From assembly GCA_046349635.1 (NCBI GenBank), contig JAXMBX010000002.1:1-64000 (forward strand): a DNA stretch of 64,000 nucleotides, read 5' to 3'. The translations under genes were made by a program, and so were the position numbers. Source of the stretch: JAXMBX01 sp046349635 (GTDB taxonomy: Bacteria; Planctomycetota; Planctomycetia; Planctomycetales; Planctomycetaceae). How positions within the stretch are numbered: the stretch's first letter is position 1; every line of letters starts with the position of its first letter. Shown here in pieces: positions 8,384 to 18,047 of the stretch. Below the pieces are notes generated by a model. The model was not told where the DNA came from. It did no database searches and saw nothing but the letters and a program-made list of their open reading frames with translations.

Positions 8384-9994
8384 GTGGCTAAGCAACTGTT
8401 ATTCGATGATCGGGCGCGGCTGAAGCTGCAGAAGGGTGTGAACGTTCTGGCCGATGCGGTCGCGGTCACCATGGGACCGACCGGCCGAAACGTCATCATC
8501 GACAAGAATTTTGGCAACCCGGTCGTGACCAAGGACGGCGTCACCGTCAGCAAGGAAGTGGAACTGCCGGACCCGTTCGAGCACATGGGTGCCAAGCTGG
8601 TCAACGAAGTCGCTTCCAAGACCAGCGACACCGCCGGCGACGGAACCACCAGCGCCACCGTGCTGGCCCGTTCGATCTACGAAGAAGGGCTGCGGAGCAT
8701 CACCCTGGGTGCCAACCCGATGATCGTTCGTCGCGGGATCGACCTCGCTGCGGAAGCCGCCATCGAGTTCTTCAAGTCCTCCTCCAAGGCGGTCTCCAGC
8801 AAGGAAGAAATCGCCCAGGTCGGAGCCATCTCTGCCAACAACGATCGTGAAATCGGCGACATGATTGCCGACGCGATGGAAAAAGTCGGCCGCGATGGAG
8901 TCATCACCGTCGAAGAGGGGAAAGGAAATTCCACGACCCTCAAGCTGGCGGAAGGGATGCAGTTCGACAAGGGTTTCTCCTCGCCGTACTTTGTCACCGA
9001 TCCGACGGAAATGAAGGTCCTGCTCGAAGACTGCTACATCCTGCTGTACGAAAAGAAGATCTCCAGCCTCCGCGAACTGGTCCCAGTCCTCGAAAAAGTG
9101 GCCCGTTCCAGCAAGCCGTTGCTGATCATCGCCGAAGACGTCGACGGCGAAGCCCTCACGACTCTCGTCGTGAACAAGCTCCGTGGCGTGCTGCGGATCT
9201 GCACCGTGAAAGCCCCCGGCTTCGGCGATCGCCGCAAGGCGATGCTCGGTGATATGGCCGTTCTCACCGGCGGCACGTTCATCTCCGAAGACCTCGGCGT
9301 CAAGCTGGAGAGCGTCGAACTGTCCCACCTCGGCCGTGCCAAGAAGGTCGAAGTCACCAAGGACAACTGCACCCTCATCGAAGGTGCCGGCGATACCAAG
9401 GCGATTCAGACCCGCGTCCAGCAGATCCGCACCCAGATCGAGAACACCGACAGCGAATACGACCGCGAGAAGTTCCAGGAACGGCTCGCCAAGCTGACCG
9501 GTGGTGTCGCCATCATCTCCGTCGGTGCGACCACCGAGGCGGAAATGAAGCAGACTAAGGCCCGCATGGAAGACGCGCTGCATGCGACTCGTGCCGCGGT
9601 GGAAGAAGGCATTCTTCCCGGCGGTGGCGTGGCGTATCTGCGGGCAATTGAAGCGGTCCGCGGCGCGAAGGCCAAGGGAGACGAAAAGATCGGCATCGAA
9701 ATCGTTGCCCGAGCTTTGGAATCCCCCATTCGCCAGATCACTTCGAACTGCGGTCTGGACGGTGCGGTGATTGCGGACGAAGTCCGCCAGAAGCCGACCA
9801 ACACCGGCTACGATGCTCGCAACAATGAATACGTCGACATGTACAAGGCGGGAATCATCGACCCGACGAAAGTCGTGCGGAATGCCCTGCAGAATGCCGC
9901 CTCGATCGCCGGCCTGATGCTCACCACGCAGGTCCTTGTGACCCGCACGGATGAAGAAGAAGGCAAAAAGTCGGTCGAGGGCAGCATTCGCTAA
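8384..9994 (+). CDS. groEL: Chaperonin GroEL, copy 2 (no GGM tail)
   Basis: A 536-residue second GroEL with the standard segments MGPTGRNVIIDK, VTKDGVTVSKEV, AGDGTTSAT, EGMQFDKGFSSPYFV and LPGGGVAYL. Unlike copy 1 it ends in a charged DEEEGKKSVEG tail with no GGM repeats, so the two chaperonins probably differ in cavity-floor properties and substrate preference (inference). The start is GTG at 8384 with AAGGAGAT upstream. The gene ends about 45 bases before a strong terminator hairpin, marking the end of the groEL-groES-groEL unit. Confidence 0.96.
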   Translation: MAKQLLFDDRARLKLQKGVNVLADAVAVTMGPTGRNVIIDKNFGNPVVTKDGVTVSKEVELPDPFEHMGAKLVNEVASKTSDTAGDGTTSATVLARSIYEEGLRSITLGANPMIVRRGIDLAAEAAIEFFKSSSKAVSSKEEIAQVGAISANNDREIGDMIADAMEKVGRDGVITVEEGKGNSTTLKLAEGMQFDKGFSSPYFVTDPTEMKVLLEDCYILLYEKKISSLRELVPVLEKVARSSKPLLIIAEDVDGEALTTLVVNKLRGVLRICTVKAPGFGDRRKAMLGDMAVLTGGTFISEDLGVKLESVELSHLGRAKKVEVTKDNCTLIEGAGDTKAIQTRVQQIRTQIENTDSEYDREKFQERLAKLTGGVAIISVGATTEAEMKQTKARMEDALHATRAAVEEGILPGGGVAYLRAIEAVRGAKAKGDEKIGIEIVARALESPIRQITSNCGLDGAVIADEVRQKPTNTGYDARNNEYVDMYKAGIIDPTKVVRNALQNAASIAGLMLTTQVLVTRTDEEEGKKSVEGSIR

Positions 9995-10036
9995 GTGAAT
10001 GCTCTCGACTGAGAATACCGCGATCCTGAAATGACC

Positions 10037-10066
10037 ATGGGCCACCTGTTTCAGGTGGCCCATTTT
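10037..10066 (+). terminator. Intrinsic terminator after groEL2
   Basis: A perfect 12-base stem, ATGGGCCACCTG (10037-10048) pairing with CAGGTGGCCCAT (10052-10063), with a TTT loop and a short T run (TTTC). It separates the chaperonin genes from dnaJ. Confidence 0.75.
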
Positions 10067-10117
10067 CACAAGGGGTCATGAAACAGTTCGTTCAGACAGG
10101 TTATGCGAAACACATCC

Positions 10118-11254
10118 ATGCCGACCAAACGCGATTTCTACGAGGTGCTGGGAGTTTCGCGCGAGGCCTCGGCGGACGAAATCAAGAAGGCGTATCGCAA
10201 GATGGCGATGCAGTTCCACCCGGATCGCAACCGGGGGGACGCGGACGCCGCTGAGCGCTTCAAGGAATGCGCCGAAGCCTACGAAATCCTGAGCGACGAT
10301 GAAAAGAAGTCCCGCTATGACCGCTACGGCCATGCGGGACTCGGCGGAGCTGCGGGAGGCGGAGCCGGTTTCCGGGACGTCTCGGATATCTTCGAGGCCT
10401 TCAGCGACATCTTCGGGGGTGCCTTCGGCGGCGGAGGCCGCACGCGGGGTCGCGGCGGACGACGGGGCGAAAGCCTCAGGACACAGATCTCCATCGATCT
10501 GCTGGAAGCTGCCAAGGGGACCAAACGGGTCCTGGAAATCGAACGTCCGGAAGTCTGCAAGACCTGCAGCGGCAGCGGTGCCAAGCCGGGGAGTTCTCCC
10601 GAGACCTGCGGTTACTGCGGCGGACGGGGTCAAGTGGTGCAATCGCAGGGTTTCTTCCGCGTCCAGACGACCTGCCCCGGCTGTCACGGCGAAGGGCACG
10701 TCGTGCGCGATAAATGCACAACCTGCCACGGCTCTGGAAGGCAGGAGAAATCCGTGACGCTGGAAGTGACCATTCCCCCCGGCGTGGATAATGGCATGCA
10801 GCTGTGCCTGCGGGGAGAAGGAGAACCGGGATACAACGGCGGACCGGCCGGTGACCTGTACTGCGACCTGCACGTCAAGGAACACCCCTTCTTCCAGCGG
10901 GAAGGAAATCATCTGATCTGCAATTTGCCCATTACGTACACACAAGCGGCTTTGGGAACGGAAGTCGAAATTCCGCTGCTCGAAGGTCGCGAGAAACTGA
11001 CAATCCCGCCCGGAACCCAGCCTCAGGAAACGTTCCGTCTCCGCAAGCAAGGAATGCCCGACGCTCATGGACGTGGACGGGGAGATCTGCTGGTGCATAT
11101 CCAGGTGGAGGTCCCCAAGAAACTGAACGCACGGCAGCGCGAACTGCTCGAAGAACTTTCCGAACTGGAACACGTCAACGTCAGTCCGCACCGCAAGACG
11201 TTTTTCGAAAAGCTGAAGGATTATTTCTCCGCGGATGACAATGGAGCCGACTAG
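10118..11254 (+). CDS. dnaJ: Chaperone DnaJ
   Basis: A 378-residue type I (A-class) Hsp40 that stimulates the DnaK ATPase and hands over unfolded clients. The order is J domain (about residues 1-70, with the HPD triad in QFHPDRN), Gly/Phe-rich linker, and a zinc domain with all four CxxCxGxG modules (CKTCSGSG, CGYCGGRG, CPGCHGEG, CTTCHGSG). C-terminal beta domains follow. The ATG at 10118 (MPTKRDFYEVLG) matches homologue N-termini; an in-frame ATG at 10103 is possible. grpE follows after 17 bases, giving a dnaJ-grpE operon. No dnaK is in the window. Confidence 0.96.
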   Translation: MPTKRDFYEVLGVSREASADEIKKAYRKMAMQFHPDRNRGDADAAERFKECAEAYEILSDDEKKSRYDRYGHAGLGGAAGGGAGFRDVSDIFEAFSDIFGGAFGGGGRTRGRGGRRGESLRTQISIDLLEAAKGTKRVLEIERPEVCKTCSGSGAKPGSSPETCGYCGGRGQVVQSQGFFRVQTTCPGCHGEGHVVRDKCTTCHGSGRQEKSVTLEVTIPPGVDNGMQLCLRGEGEPGYNGGPAGDLYCDLHVKEHPFFQREGNHLICNLPITYTQAALGTEVEIPLLEGREKLTIPPGTQPQETFRLRKQGMPDAHGRGRGDLLVHIQVEVPKKLNARQRELLEELSELEHVNVSPHRKTFFEKLKDYFSADDNGAD

Positions 11255-11271
11255 AAAGTAGTCGAAAGCAT

Positions 11272-11808
11272 ATGAGCGACGATCAAACCACACCCCAATG
11301 GAGCGCCCAATCCAGTGCCGCAGGAGGCCCGGACGTCGAGGCGTTGCGCGATCAACTGCAACAACTCCAAGCCGAGCGAGACAAGAACCTGGAGCATTGG
11401 CAGCGGAGCCAGGCGGAGATGGAAAATCTTCGCAAGCGGGCCGCGCGCGAACTGGACCAGGAACGGCAATACCGCTCCCTCGCTTTGGCCCGCGATCTGA
11501 TCCCGGTGCTGGATAACCTCCGCCGTGCAACCCAGGCTTCACAGGGAGCCTCCGAAGCGGGACAACTGCTGCAGGGTGTCGAGATGGTCCTGAAGCAGAT
11601 GGAGGAAGCGCTGGCGCGACATTCGATCATGCCGATTCTGACCGTCGGCCAGCCGTTCGATCCCAACCTGCACGAAGCGGTATTGCAGCAGCCCTCCGCC
11701 GACCATCCTCCGATGACCGTCATCCAGGAAGTGGAACGAGGCTACACGCTGCACGACCGGGTCATTCGTCCCAGCAAAGTGATTGTTTCCAGCGCGCCCG
11801 CGGGTTAG
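11272..11808 (+). CDS. grpE: Nucleotide exchange factor GrpE
   Basis: A 178-residue GrpE, the dimeric factor that releases ADP from DnaK. A long N-terminal coiled coil spans about residues 22-70 (heptads in EALRDQLQQLQAERDKN). The beta-wing domain contains LLQGVEMVLKQMEEAL and the signature FDPNLHEAV followed by GYTLHDRVIRPSKVIVS. Length and order are typical. It is co-directional with dnaJ 17 bases upstream. The downstream spacer contains a 73-base structured repeat. Confidence 0.96.
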   Translation: MSDDQTTPQWSAQSSAAGGPDVEALRDQLQQLQAERDKNLEHWQRSQAEMENLRKRAARELDQERQYRSLALARDLIPVLDNLRRATQASQGASEAGQLLQGVEMVLKQMEEALARHSIMPILTVGQPFDPNLHEAVLQQPSADHPPMTVIQEVERGYTLHDRVIRPSKVIVSSAPAG

Positions 11809-11822
11809 AAGTCTAGAAGTCC

Positions 11823-11895
11823 GACAAAATGCGGTTGGAGATCCCGTTGGATCTCCGCCGGTCAGGAAACCGCACTTCGTCCAGAGCATTTTGTC
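11823..11895 (-). repeat. Structured interspersed repeat, copy 1
   Basis: A 73-base element bounded by ACAAAATGC and its complement GCATTTTGT. Inside it GGAGATCC and GGATCTCC form a hairpin around CGTT. Read on the minus strand it closely matches a second element at 22100-22171, with near-identical ends and a variable centre. It lies between grpE and the FmdB gene. Confidence 0.7.
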
Positions 11896-11913
11896 AGAAT
11901 ACGGAGCCAGCCA

Positions 11914-12231
11914 ATGCCGACTTACGATTACGTGTGCAAAGCCTGCGGCCACAAGTGGGAAGAGTTTCAACCCATCACGTCCAAGCCGACGAAGAAGTGT
12001 CCGGAGTGCAAGAAGCTGAAGGCCGAACGCCAGATAGGTGCAGGGGCGGGTCTGTTGTTCAAAGGCTCGGGCTTTTACATCACCGACTACCGCAGCAGTT
12101 CCTACAAAAAGGCCGCCGACGCCGACAGCAAATCCAGCTCCAGCGGCAGCAGTGAGTCGAAGGGGAGCAGCGGCGACTCGGGCAAATCCTCCGGCGGAGG
12201 AGAGTCGAAATCGTCGGGCGGGAAGGACTGA
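11914..12231 (+). CDS. FmdB-type zinc ribbon protein
   Basis: A 105-residue protein with an N-terminal FmdB/CxxC zinc ribbon: MPTYDYVCKACGHKWEEF holds the first CxxC pair and KKCPECKKLK the second, so one zinc ion is expected. Residues from about 70 to the end are a Ser/Gly/Lys-rich, probably disordered tail. FmdB-like proteins are short putative regulatory or adaptor proteins without a firm biochemical role. It follows grpE and the structured repeat by only 18 bases, so its translation or transcription could be affected by that hairpin (inference). Confidence 0.85.
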   Translation: MPTYDYVCKACGHKWEEFQPITSKPTKKCPECKKLKAERQIGAGAGLLFKGSGFYITDYRSSSYKKAADADSKSSSSGSSESKGSSGDSGKSSGGGESKSSGGKD

Positions 12232-12242
12232 ACGTAACTCCC

Positions 12243-12869
12243 TCAATGCCACAGGTGCCAGCTGGCGACATGGACACTAAAGGCCAGCGCATTTCCACCG
12301 GCGTGCATCGCGATGGGGACCAGAATGGACCGGCTGCGCAGAAAGACCCATTCGAGCAGAAATCCAGCGACCATATTGTCGAGTCCCGGGTTTCCTCCAT
12401 TAATGTGAACCCCGGCGAACAGGAGGCCACTCGCGAGAATTGTCCCGCCAGTCCCGAGCGTCGGCCGACATGCCAATGTCAGCAGTAATCGATAAGTGAC
12501 TTCCTCTGTCACCGGGGCATAGACGCACATGAAAATCAGTCCATTCAGACTGAAAGGGTAGCGCATCGGAAAAATCGGCTGCCCCAGAACCAGTGCCACA
12601 GGAATGAGAATCACACCGATTCCCAACAGGCAGCAAGCGAACAGGCAGGCCAACCGGAACCAACGCCACCACTCCGAGACGGACACGTTCCGCAACCCAA
12701 TCTCCTGCGGTGCTTGGACGAGTGAAGCACACACAACCAGACCCGCCAAGGCCAGCATCGTCTGATCCAATCCGAAGGCCTCGTTTCTGTCAACGGCCGC
12801 CAGCATCACGCAAAGTCCGGCGACGATCCGTGCTGTGAATGAATTCCTGTTCTCCACTTGACTGGTCAT
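12243..12869 (-). CDS. CPBP family intramembrane metalloprotease
   Basis: A 208-residue polytopic membrane protein of the CPBP (CAAX protease/bacteriocin-processing, Abi) family. Motif 1, EEVTYR, supplies the Glu-Glu pair and Arg; motif 2 is FAGVH; motif 3 contains the MHAGGNA histidine. About six hydrophobic stretches are visible. CPBP proteins act inside the membrane; bacterial members process bacteriocins, anchor proteins or give self-immunity. It converges with the FmdB gene, 11 bases apart, and is followed on the same strand by the hypothetical gene upstream. Substrate unknown. Confidence 0.85.
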   Translation of the reverse strand: MTSQVENRNSFTARIVAGLCVMLAAVDRNEAFGLDQTMLALAGLVVCASLVQAPQEIGLRNVSVSEWWRWFRLACLFACCLLGIGVILIPVALVLGQPIFPMRYPFSLNGLIFMCVYAPVTEEVTYRLLLTLACRPTLGTGGTILASGLLFAGVHINGGNPGLDNMVAGFLLEWVFLRSRSILVPIAMHAGGNALAFSVHVASWHLWH

Positions 12870-12902
12870 GATGAGTCGATTTACTCCAGGATCATCCGAA
12901 CC

Positions 12903-14424
12903 TTATTTCGCTTGTGGCTTCGACTCCGTCACTTTCTTCCCCCTCAGAATACACGTCAGACCACCGTCTGTGTGGACTTCAAAATCCGGTTGAACTTTTT
13001 TCAGTTCCGGGATGATCTCTGAATCGGGACCATAGCCGACAGAAGTCCATAGCTGGCATTCACCCTCTTTCAGACGCCGGTATTGAAATGTCTGTCCGTG
13101 GCCAACAGTCGGGTCATCCGGAAGAGCATCCAGAATCCCGGGGACCAGTTCCGTCAGTTTCTCGGGATAGTGTCCCGTTTCACGGTGATGGACCTGCAGG
13201 GCGGCAACGAGGATCAGGCTGCAGAGCCGGACCTGATCCTGGTCCCTGAAGTCGACGCCCCAGGGAAACCACGTGCTGTTGAGAGGGAGCAATTGAGACT
13301 TCACCTGGGCATGCAGCGACGCAGGACTCAGGAGTTTTGACTCGCTGGCTGAGACTGTGAATAGAGGTTGGATCGCAGGAGTTCCCTCGGGAGTCAGTTT
13401 CGTCCGTTCCTGTAACGGGAGATCACACGCGGAAAGCCGGTTCTTGCAGATCTGCCGGGCCAGGCGTTCCACTCGCTTCGGTTCGCCGATCGTCTGGAGT
13501 CCGAAGAACACGCACTTTCTCCACGGGCCCTGCAACGGTTTCGGAAACTGGGATGTGCCGATGTTCATGATGCTGGGATGATCCAGCTTTTCGAACTCAG
13601 ATCCCAATTTCATCAAGATATTTTCCGTCAGGACATAATTGCATTTGACCTGAAAGGATGGCGGAGGGGTGTTTGCGACGGTCCATTGCAGATCTTTGAT
13701 CGCCTGCCTCAGGAGAGGAGTGGACCTCCGATCGTCAAGCAACCACTCCCAGATCGGCAGTCCCAGATCTTTCATGTCCATGAATGCAATGCGGAACTCG
13801 ATTTCACATCCCCGGGTCAGGTGTCGCGTCATGCGCATTGCTGCGCGCAGACACTCCCACCCACCAGCCTCGTCCTTCAGCTCTTCCCGCCGGAATGCTT
13901 CCCCTTTTGCCAGGACGACCAGGCCTCTTGAATTCTGGGCGAAAGGAAGCAACGAGTCTATCGACATCTTTTCGATTGAATGCTGGTACCCTCGTTCCAT
14001 CTGCGCCCCCTGCAGGAAAACATCGAATACCGGTTTCAGATCCTGAACCGCTTTCTGTTCTTCGGGTGATAGATCTTTCCAACTCCGCGCCTCCTTGAGA
14101 GTCTGCGAGGAGACCACCGTGTTCCACGCATTCTCGGCCTTCCGATATTCTTCGCCGTTGAGCCGCTGCGTCACCTGATCGTAATAGCGGTATGCATTTT
14201 CATCGGGCGGAATTTCATTCTCGGCGAGGAACGCAGCCACATCGAACGGAACACCCACATCAGGGATCGCTGCAATGCGGTAGTACCGGAATCAAGGAGC
14301 AACAGGAACAGGATGAGGATCGGGAGCCACAGCCAACGGGAGTACCGCAAAAATGCCCCAATGCCTGATGTCTGCGGGCAGGCGTGGTATCCGGTGACGG
14401 AGGCGCGGGAGGTGAGACACTCAT
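12903..14424 (-). pseudogene. Conserved hypothetical protein with two apparent frameshifts in its N-terminus
   Basis: The main frame (12903-14258, 451 codons from a GTG) encodes a large hydrophilic protein of unknown function with DVGVPFDVAAF near its start and PDDPTVG and YRRLKEGE motifs near its end. There is no ATG in this frame and a TGA lies just upstream. Reading further upstream, a plausible membrane segment (WLWLPILILFLLLL) sits in a second frame. A plausible Pro-rich start (MSVSPPAPPSPDTTP, ATG at 14424) sits in a third frame. Joining the three gives a normal type II membrane protein, so two indels within about 150 bases are likely. One coincides with a run of five Ts. Either decay or sequence error. 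Confidence 0.65.
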
Positions 14425-14577
14425 GGGAAGAAATTGCAGGAAGGTGACATACAACGCTCTTGCAAGAACATACTACTTTTGTCGATACCAGACAATGTGG
14501 GCAGCGGCTCTGCACCGCAAATCCTTTCGGCGCAAGACAATTTCTGCTCGAATAGGGAGGAGAACAGAGGAGAAACC

Positions 14578-15942
14578 ATGCGTCTAGTGATAAGCGGATT
14601 GATCGCCGGGTTGTTGTTGGTCAGCGCTACAGGGTCCGTCGAAGCGGCGGGCTGGAAAGCCGGGCTCGCCAAGGCAGACATCACTCCCAAACAGCCGATG
14701 TGGCTCGCGGGCTACGGCGGGCGGGACCATCCTTCCGAGGGGATCCTGCATCCGATCTGGATCAAGGCCCTCGCCCTGGAGGATGCACAAGGCTACAAGG
14801 TCGTCCTGCTGACGACCGACCTCTGCGGCCTCCCCAAGTGGATGTACGACAACCTCTGCGAGTCCCTCAAAAAACGGCAGGGACTCGGGCGCGAACAGAT
14901 CCGGATCACCAATTCCCACAATCACTGCGCCCCGGCTGTGCGGGGAGATCTCGAAGATTATTACCCGCTCGACGAGGAACAACGCAAACGCGTCTACGAC
15001 TACTCCGACTGGCTCGCGCAGCAGATGCTCCAGACCATGGAAGAGGCCCTCACGAGGCTGCATCCCGTCACCCTCTCCGCGGGAGAAGGTCTCTGCACGT
15101 TTGCCGTGAACCGCCGTAACAATAAGGAGGCTGAAATCCCCGCCCTCCTCGCCCGGGGCGAAACTCCGAAAGGGCCGGTCGATCACTCCGTTCCCGTCCT
15201 GCAGGTGAAGACACCGGAAGGACAGACAGAGGCGATCGTCTTTGGGTATGCCTGCCACAACACGGTCCTGAGCTTTTACCAATGGTGCGGTGACTACGCC
15301 GGCTTCGCCCAGATCGCCCTCGAAAAGAAATATCCCGGCTCACAGGCGATGTTTGTAGATGGGTGCGGGGGTGATCAGAACCCCCTCCCCCGTCGGACCG
15401 TGGAATTGGCGGAGAAATACGGCAGCCAGCTCGCCGAATCGGTCATTCAGTCCTTGCAGAAACCGCTGCGCCCGTTGATGCCGAAGATTCGGGCCGCGTT
15501 TGAGTTCGTCGATCTCCCCTTCGAGCGAAATCCGACCCGCGCGGAACTCGAAGCCCACGCGCAGAACGGTTCCCCGGTGCGGAAACGCTGGGCCGTGCGG
15601 ATGCTCAAGAAACTCGACGCGGGAGAAACGTTTGCCAAATCCGCCCCGTTCGCGATCCAGGCATGGAGTCTGGGAGATCAGCTGTGGATCGCGCTTGGCG
15701 GGGAATCTCTCGTCGGCTACTCTCTCCGTTTCAAACAGGAATATGGCCCAAACACGTGGGTGACGTCCTACTTTGCCGACCTCACCGCGTACATCCCCAC
15801 CCGCAAGAACTGGGACGAGGGGGGTTATGAGGTCGCCTTTCTGCATGAATACATGCTCCCTGCGGACAAATGGGCGCCGGATGTCGAGGAACGGATCGCG
15901 GCGGGAGTCGCCCGGCTGGTGAAAGCGGTGAAACCAGAATGA
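14578..15942 (+). CDS. Exported neutral ceramidase-like (N-terminal domain) protein
   Basis: A 454-residue exported protein. Residues 1-22 form a signal peptide (LVISGLIAGLLLVSATGSVEA). The mature part opens WKAGLAKADITP, the hallmark of the neutral/alkaline non-lysosomal ceramidase N-terminal domain. It also holds metal-site-like segments TNSHNHCAP, YACHNTV and FVDGCGGDQNP. Such planctomycete proteins are annotated by this domain, but ceramide hydrolysis is unproven. The start at 14578 is set by GAGGAGAAACC immediately upstream and by the signal peptide. The stop overlaps the next gene's ATG (ATGA), so the two are coupled. Confidence 0.85.
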   Translation: MRLVISGLIAGLLLVSATGSVEAAGWKAGLAKADITPKQPMWLAGYGGRDHPSEGILHPIWIKALALEDAQGYKVVLLTTDLCGLPKWMYDNLCESLKKRQGLGREQIRITNSHNHCAPAVRGDLEDYYPLDEEQRKRVYDYSDWLAQQMLQTMEEALTRLHPVTLSAGEGLCTFAVNRRNNKEAEIPALLARGETPKGPVDHSVPVLQVKTPEGQTEAIVFGYACHNTVLSFYQWCGDYAGFAQIALEKKYPGSQAMFVDGCGGDQNPLPRRTVELAEKYGSQLAESVIQSLQKPLRPLMPKIRAAFEFVDLPFERNPTRAELEAHAQNGSPVRKRWAVRMLKKLDAGETFAKSAPFAIQAWSLGDQLWIALGGESLVGYSLRFKQEYGPNTWVTSYFADLTAYIPTRKNWDEGGYEVAFLHEYMLPADKWAPDVEERIAAGVARLVKAVKPE

Positions 15943-17027
15943 CCACTCAGAAATCCGGATCCTGGATCGTCTCGACCAAGACGAAAGGACCCAAAAAAGC
16001 CAGCCCTGTCTTCGCCCTCATCTGGACGCTCGCCATCGTCTTCGCTGATGTTGCAATCGGCTTCCGCACCGTTGCCAACCTTTGGACGCACACCTATGCG
16101 GAAACGAAGGGGACCATCACCAGTGCGGATCTCGAAGAAAAGAAAGGCTCCAAGGGATCCATCTCCTACTTGCCGCGGATTGAGTACGACTACACCGTGA
16201 AGGAGAAGGCTTATCACGGCAAACTCCGCCGACAGATGGAGAGCGCGGTTGGCGGCGTCGGGGTGAAGGGCAAAATGGAGAAGATCATCGCTCAATATCC
16301 CGTCGGAAAGCAGATCCCCGTCTACTACAACCCCAAACATCCCGAAACAGCCGTCCTCGAAACCGGCCTCGACGGTGGTGACCTCTTTCTCCTCCTCGCC
16401 CTCACTCCTTTCAATGTCGTCGTGCTCATTCTCTGGGGCGTAGGCCTGCCGAAAAGTAACATTCCCCTCTCAGGATCCTACCTCGACACGGTTCAGGAGA
16501 CCGACACCGGCTGGATTCTCTTCGTCGCTCCCACGCTCACCTGCTCCACCTTCATATTCTGGTTCGGAGGCCTGAGCTTCGCCGCCTTGTTCTTGGTGAC
16601 CATCGCACAATCCGCGATGCCCAGCCAGACGGTCATGCTGCTTGTCTGGGGTGCCATCTTGATCGCCTCCAAATATCTCGGGCGAATCGGAAGCAGTTCT
16701 CCGCAACGGCTCGAAATTCAAGACATGAACCGGACCGTGCAACTGATTGACCTGCCCGGTTCGTTCCCGATTGAATCGAAGGAGATTCAGCGCATTCGCG
16801 TCCTCCCGGTCCATTCCTCTCCCGATTCCAAGACCGGCTCTCAGATCACCTGGCAGTTGGGGATTGAATTCACGGATGATGAAGAGGAGGGATCTGCCAA
16901 AGATTGCGAAATCCGATTCCTGAACGGCGCCACGCGGGAGCAGTCTGTGGAAGTCGCCCGCTGGATCGCCGAGAAGCTGGGACTGCCGGAATCCAAAGTG
17001 GTCATTGAAGGTCCGGCGGCTTCGTAA
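15939..17027 (+). CDS. DUF3592-type membrane protein
   Basis: A 362-residue membrane protein with a DUF3592-like extracytoplasmic segment: TKGTITSADLEEKK followed by PRIEYDYTVKEKAYHG and PVYYNPKHPETAVLETG. Hydrophobic segments lie at about residues 25-45, 145-168 and 190-240. The last third is soluble (LPGSFPIESKEIQRIRV). The ATG overlaps the stop of the ceramidase-like gene, so they form a two-gene operon. Function unknown; the family is widespread in planctomycetes. Confidence 0.75.
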   Translation: MTTQKSGSWIVSTKTKGPKKASPVFALIWTLAIVFADVAIGFRTVANLWTHTYAETKGTITSADLEEKKGSKGSISYLPRIEYDYTVKEKAYHGKLRRQMESAVGGVGVKGKMEKIIAQYPVGKQIPVYYNPKHPETAVLETGLDGGDLFLLLALTPFNVVVLILWGVGLPKSNIPLSGSYLDTVQETDTGWILFVAPTLTCSTFIFWFGGLSFAALFLVTIAQSAMPSQTVMLLVWGAILIASKYLGRIGSSSPQRLEIQDMNRTVQLIDLPGSFPIESKEIQRIRVLPVHSSPDSKTGSQITWQLGIEFTDDEEEGSAKDCEIRFLNGATREQSVEVARWIAEKLGLPESKVVIEGPAAS

Positions 17028-17033
17028 CCTTGC

Positions 17034-18047
17034 CTACGGTCGGCGCGGCAGACCGGCGGACCAGGTTTGATATTCCCGCAGACAATCCTCCGGACTGACG
17101 AATTTCTTCCACACGAGCCGGCCCCGAAAGCCATATTCTTTTCCCGCCTCCAGTTTCTTGCGGACGTACTGAAAGTCCCACGCGGGCCGGGGGTGCTTCT
17201 GCAGCTTGAACTTGAACAGGCTGAACCGGATCTCCTCTTCTGACGTCGCCGTCTTGTCGAACATCAAGATCAACGTCATGCCGTGGGCGGCCTTGCCGAA
17301 ATAAAACGGCTGCGTGTAACGGGGAAAGTCATAGCTCCATGTATTGAGCCGGAAATTCTGATCGGTCGCCATCCTCAATTCCGTGCCTTCCCTGTGCCGG
17401 TAGGTCCCCCCCTGGTTCCAGTCTTTGGGGCCGGCAGGCGCATCGGCGTAAATCCACTCCTCGTTTCCGACGGGGGAGTTGATCCCGCGAAAGTTCAGCC
17501 CCACCCGCTCGACGTCGTGCATGTAATTCGCAAAGAAGAACACTGCGTACTTCTCCGGGTCGAATAGGGCAGGATCATCGACCGTGCAGCGGAAGTCGAA
17601 ATCGATGAAATGGGGTGCTACAAGCCTGTACGTGAACCGGCTGGAAACCTTCCACGGTTCATCCTCCCATTTTCGGACCAGCGTGGCGGACATGCTCCCC
17701 GGCTCGTGATGCAAAGCATATGCCCCGCTCCGTGGCGAGAACGCATTGTGTTCGTGCTTATGCCCGCTGATGATGTGTTCGAAATTCATCCCTGCCGAGG
17801 CCCCCCTGGTATCGGGATCGAACGCATCGAACTGCGGGGCGGAGCGGAGATTAAACAACGCATCTATCCCGCTCAGCGCCCGTTTCGGTGACTCGGAATT
17901 GTCACGCAGCAACAGGCGGAGATCACCCGCCTGTATTGTGACCTCCCGCACGGCTGGGGGGAGAGCGCTGAGTTTGTCGTCCGCAAGAACGGGTGTCATG
18001 CAGCAGAGTAAATTCACTGCGATAATGCACAGCCCTGAAAAGCGCAT
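17034..18047 (-). CDS. Exported hypothetical protein
   Basis: A 337-residue exported protein of unknown function. The start at 18047 (MRFSGLCIIAVNLLCCM) gives a clear signal peptide ending near VLADD and has GGGGAG upstream, so the longer frame is rejected. The mature protein is rich in aromatic residues, with HEHNAF, YMHDVERVGLNFRG and WIYADAP segments suggesting a beta-rich carbohydrate-related fold, but I do not recognise a family with certainty. It converges with the DUF3592 gene, only six bases apart. Confidence 0.7.
   Translation of the reverse strand: MRFSGLCIIAVNLLCCMTPVLADDKLSALPPAVREVTIQAGDLRLLLRDNSESPKRALSGIDALFNLRSAPQFDAFDPDTRGASAGMNFEHIISGHKHEHNAFSPRSGAYALHHEPGSMSATLVRKWEDEPWKVSSRFTYRLVAPHFIDFDFRCTVDDPALFDPEKYAVFFFANYMHDVERVGLNFRGINSPVGNEEWIYADAPAGPKDWNQGGTYRHREGTELRMATDQNFRLNTWSYDFPRYTQPFYFGKAAHGMTLILMFDKTATSEEEIRFSLFKFKLQKHPRPAWDFQYVRKKLEAGKEYGFRGRLVWKKFVSPEDCLREYQTWSAGLPRRP

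Noticed and set aside
8399..10069. Long open frame on the minus strand opposite groEL2
   Set aside because: Same shadow effect as for groEL1; no motif and it spans the groEL2 terminator.
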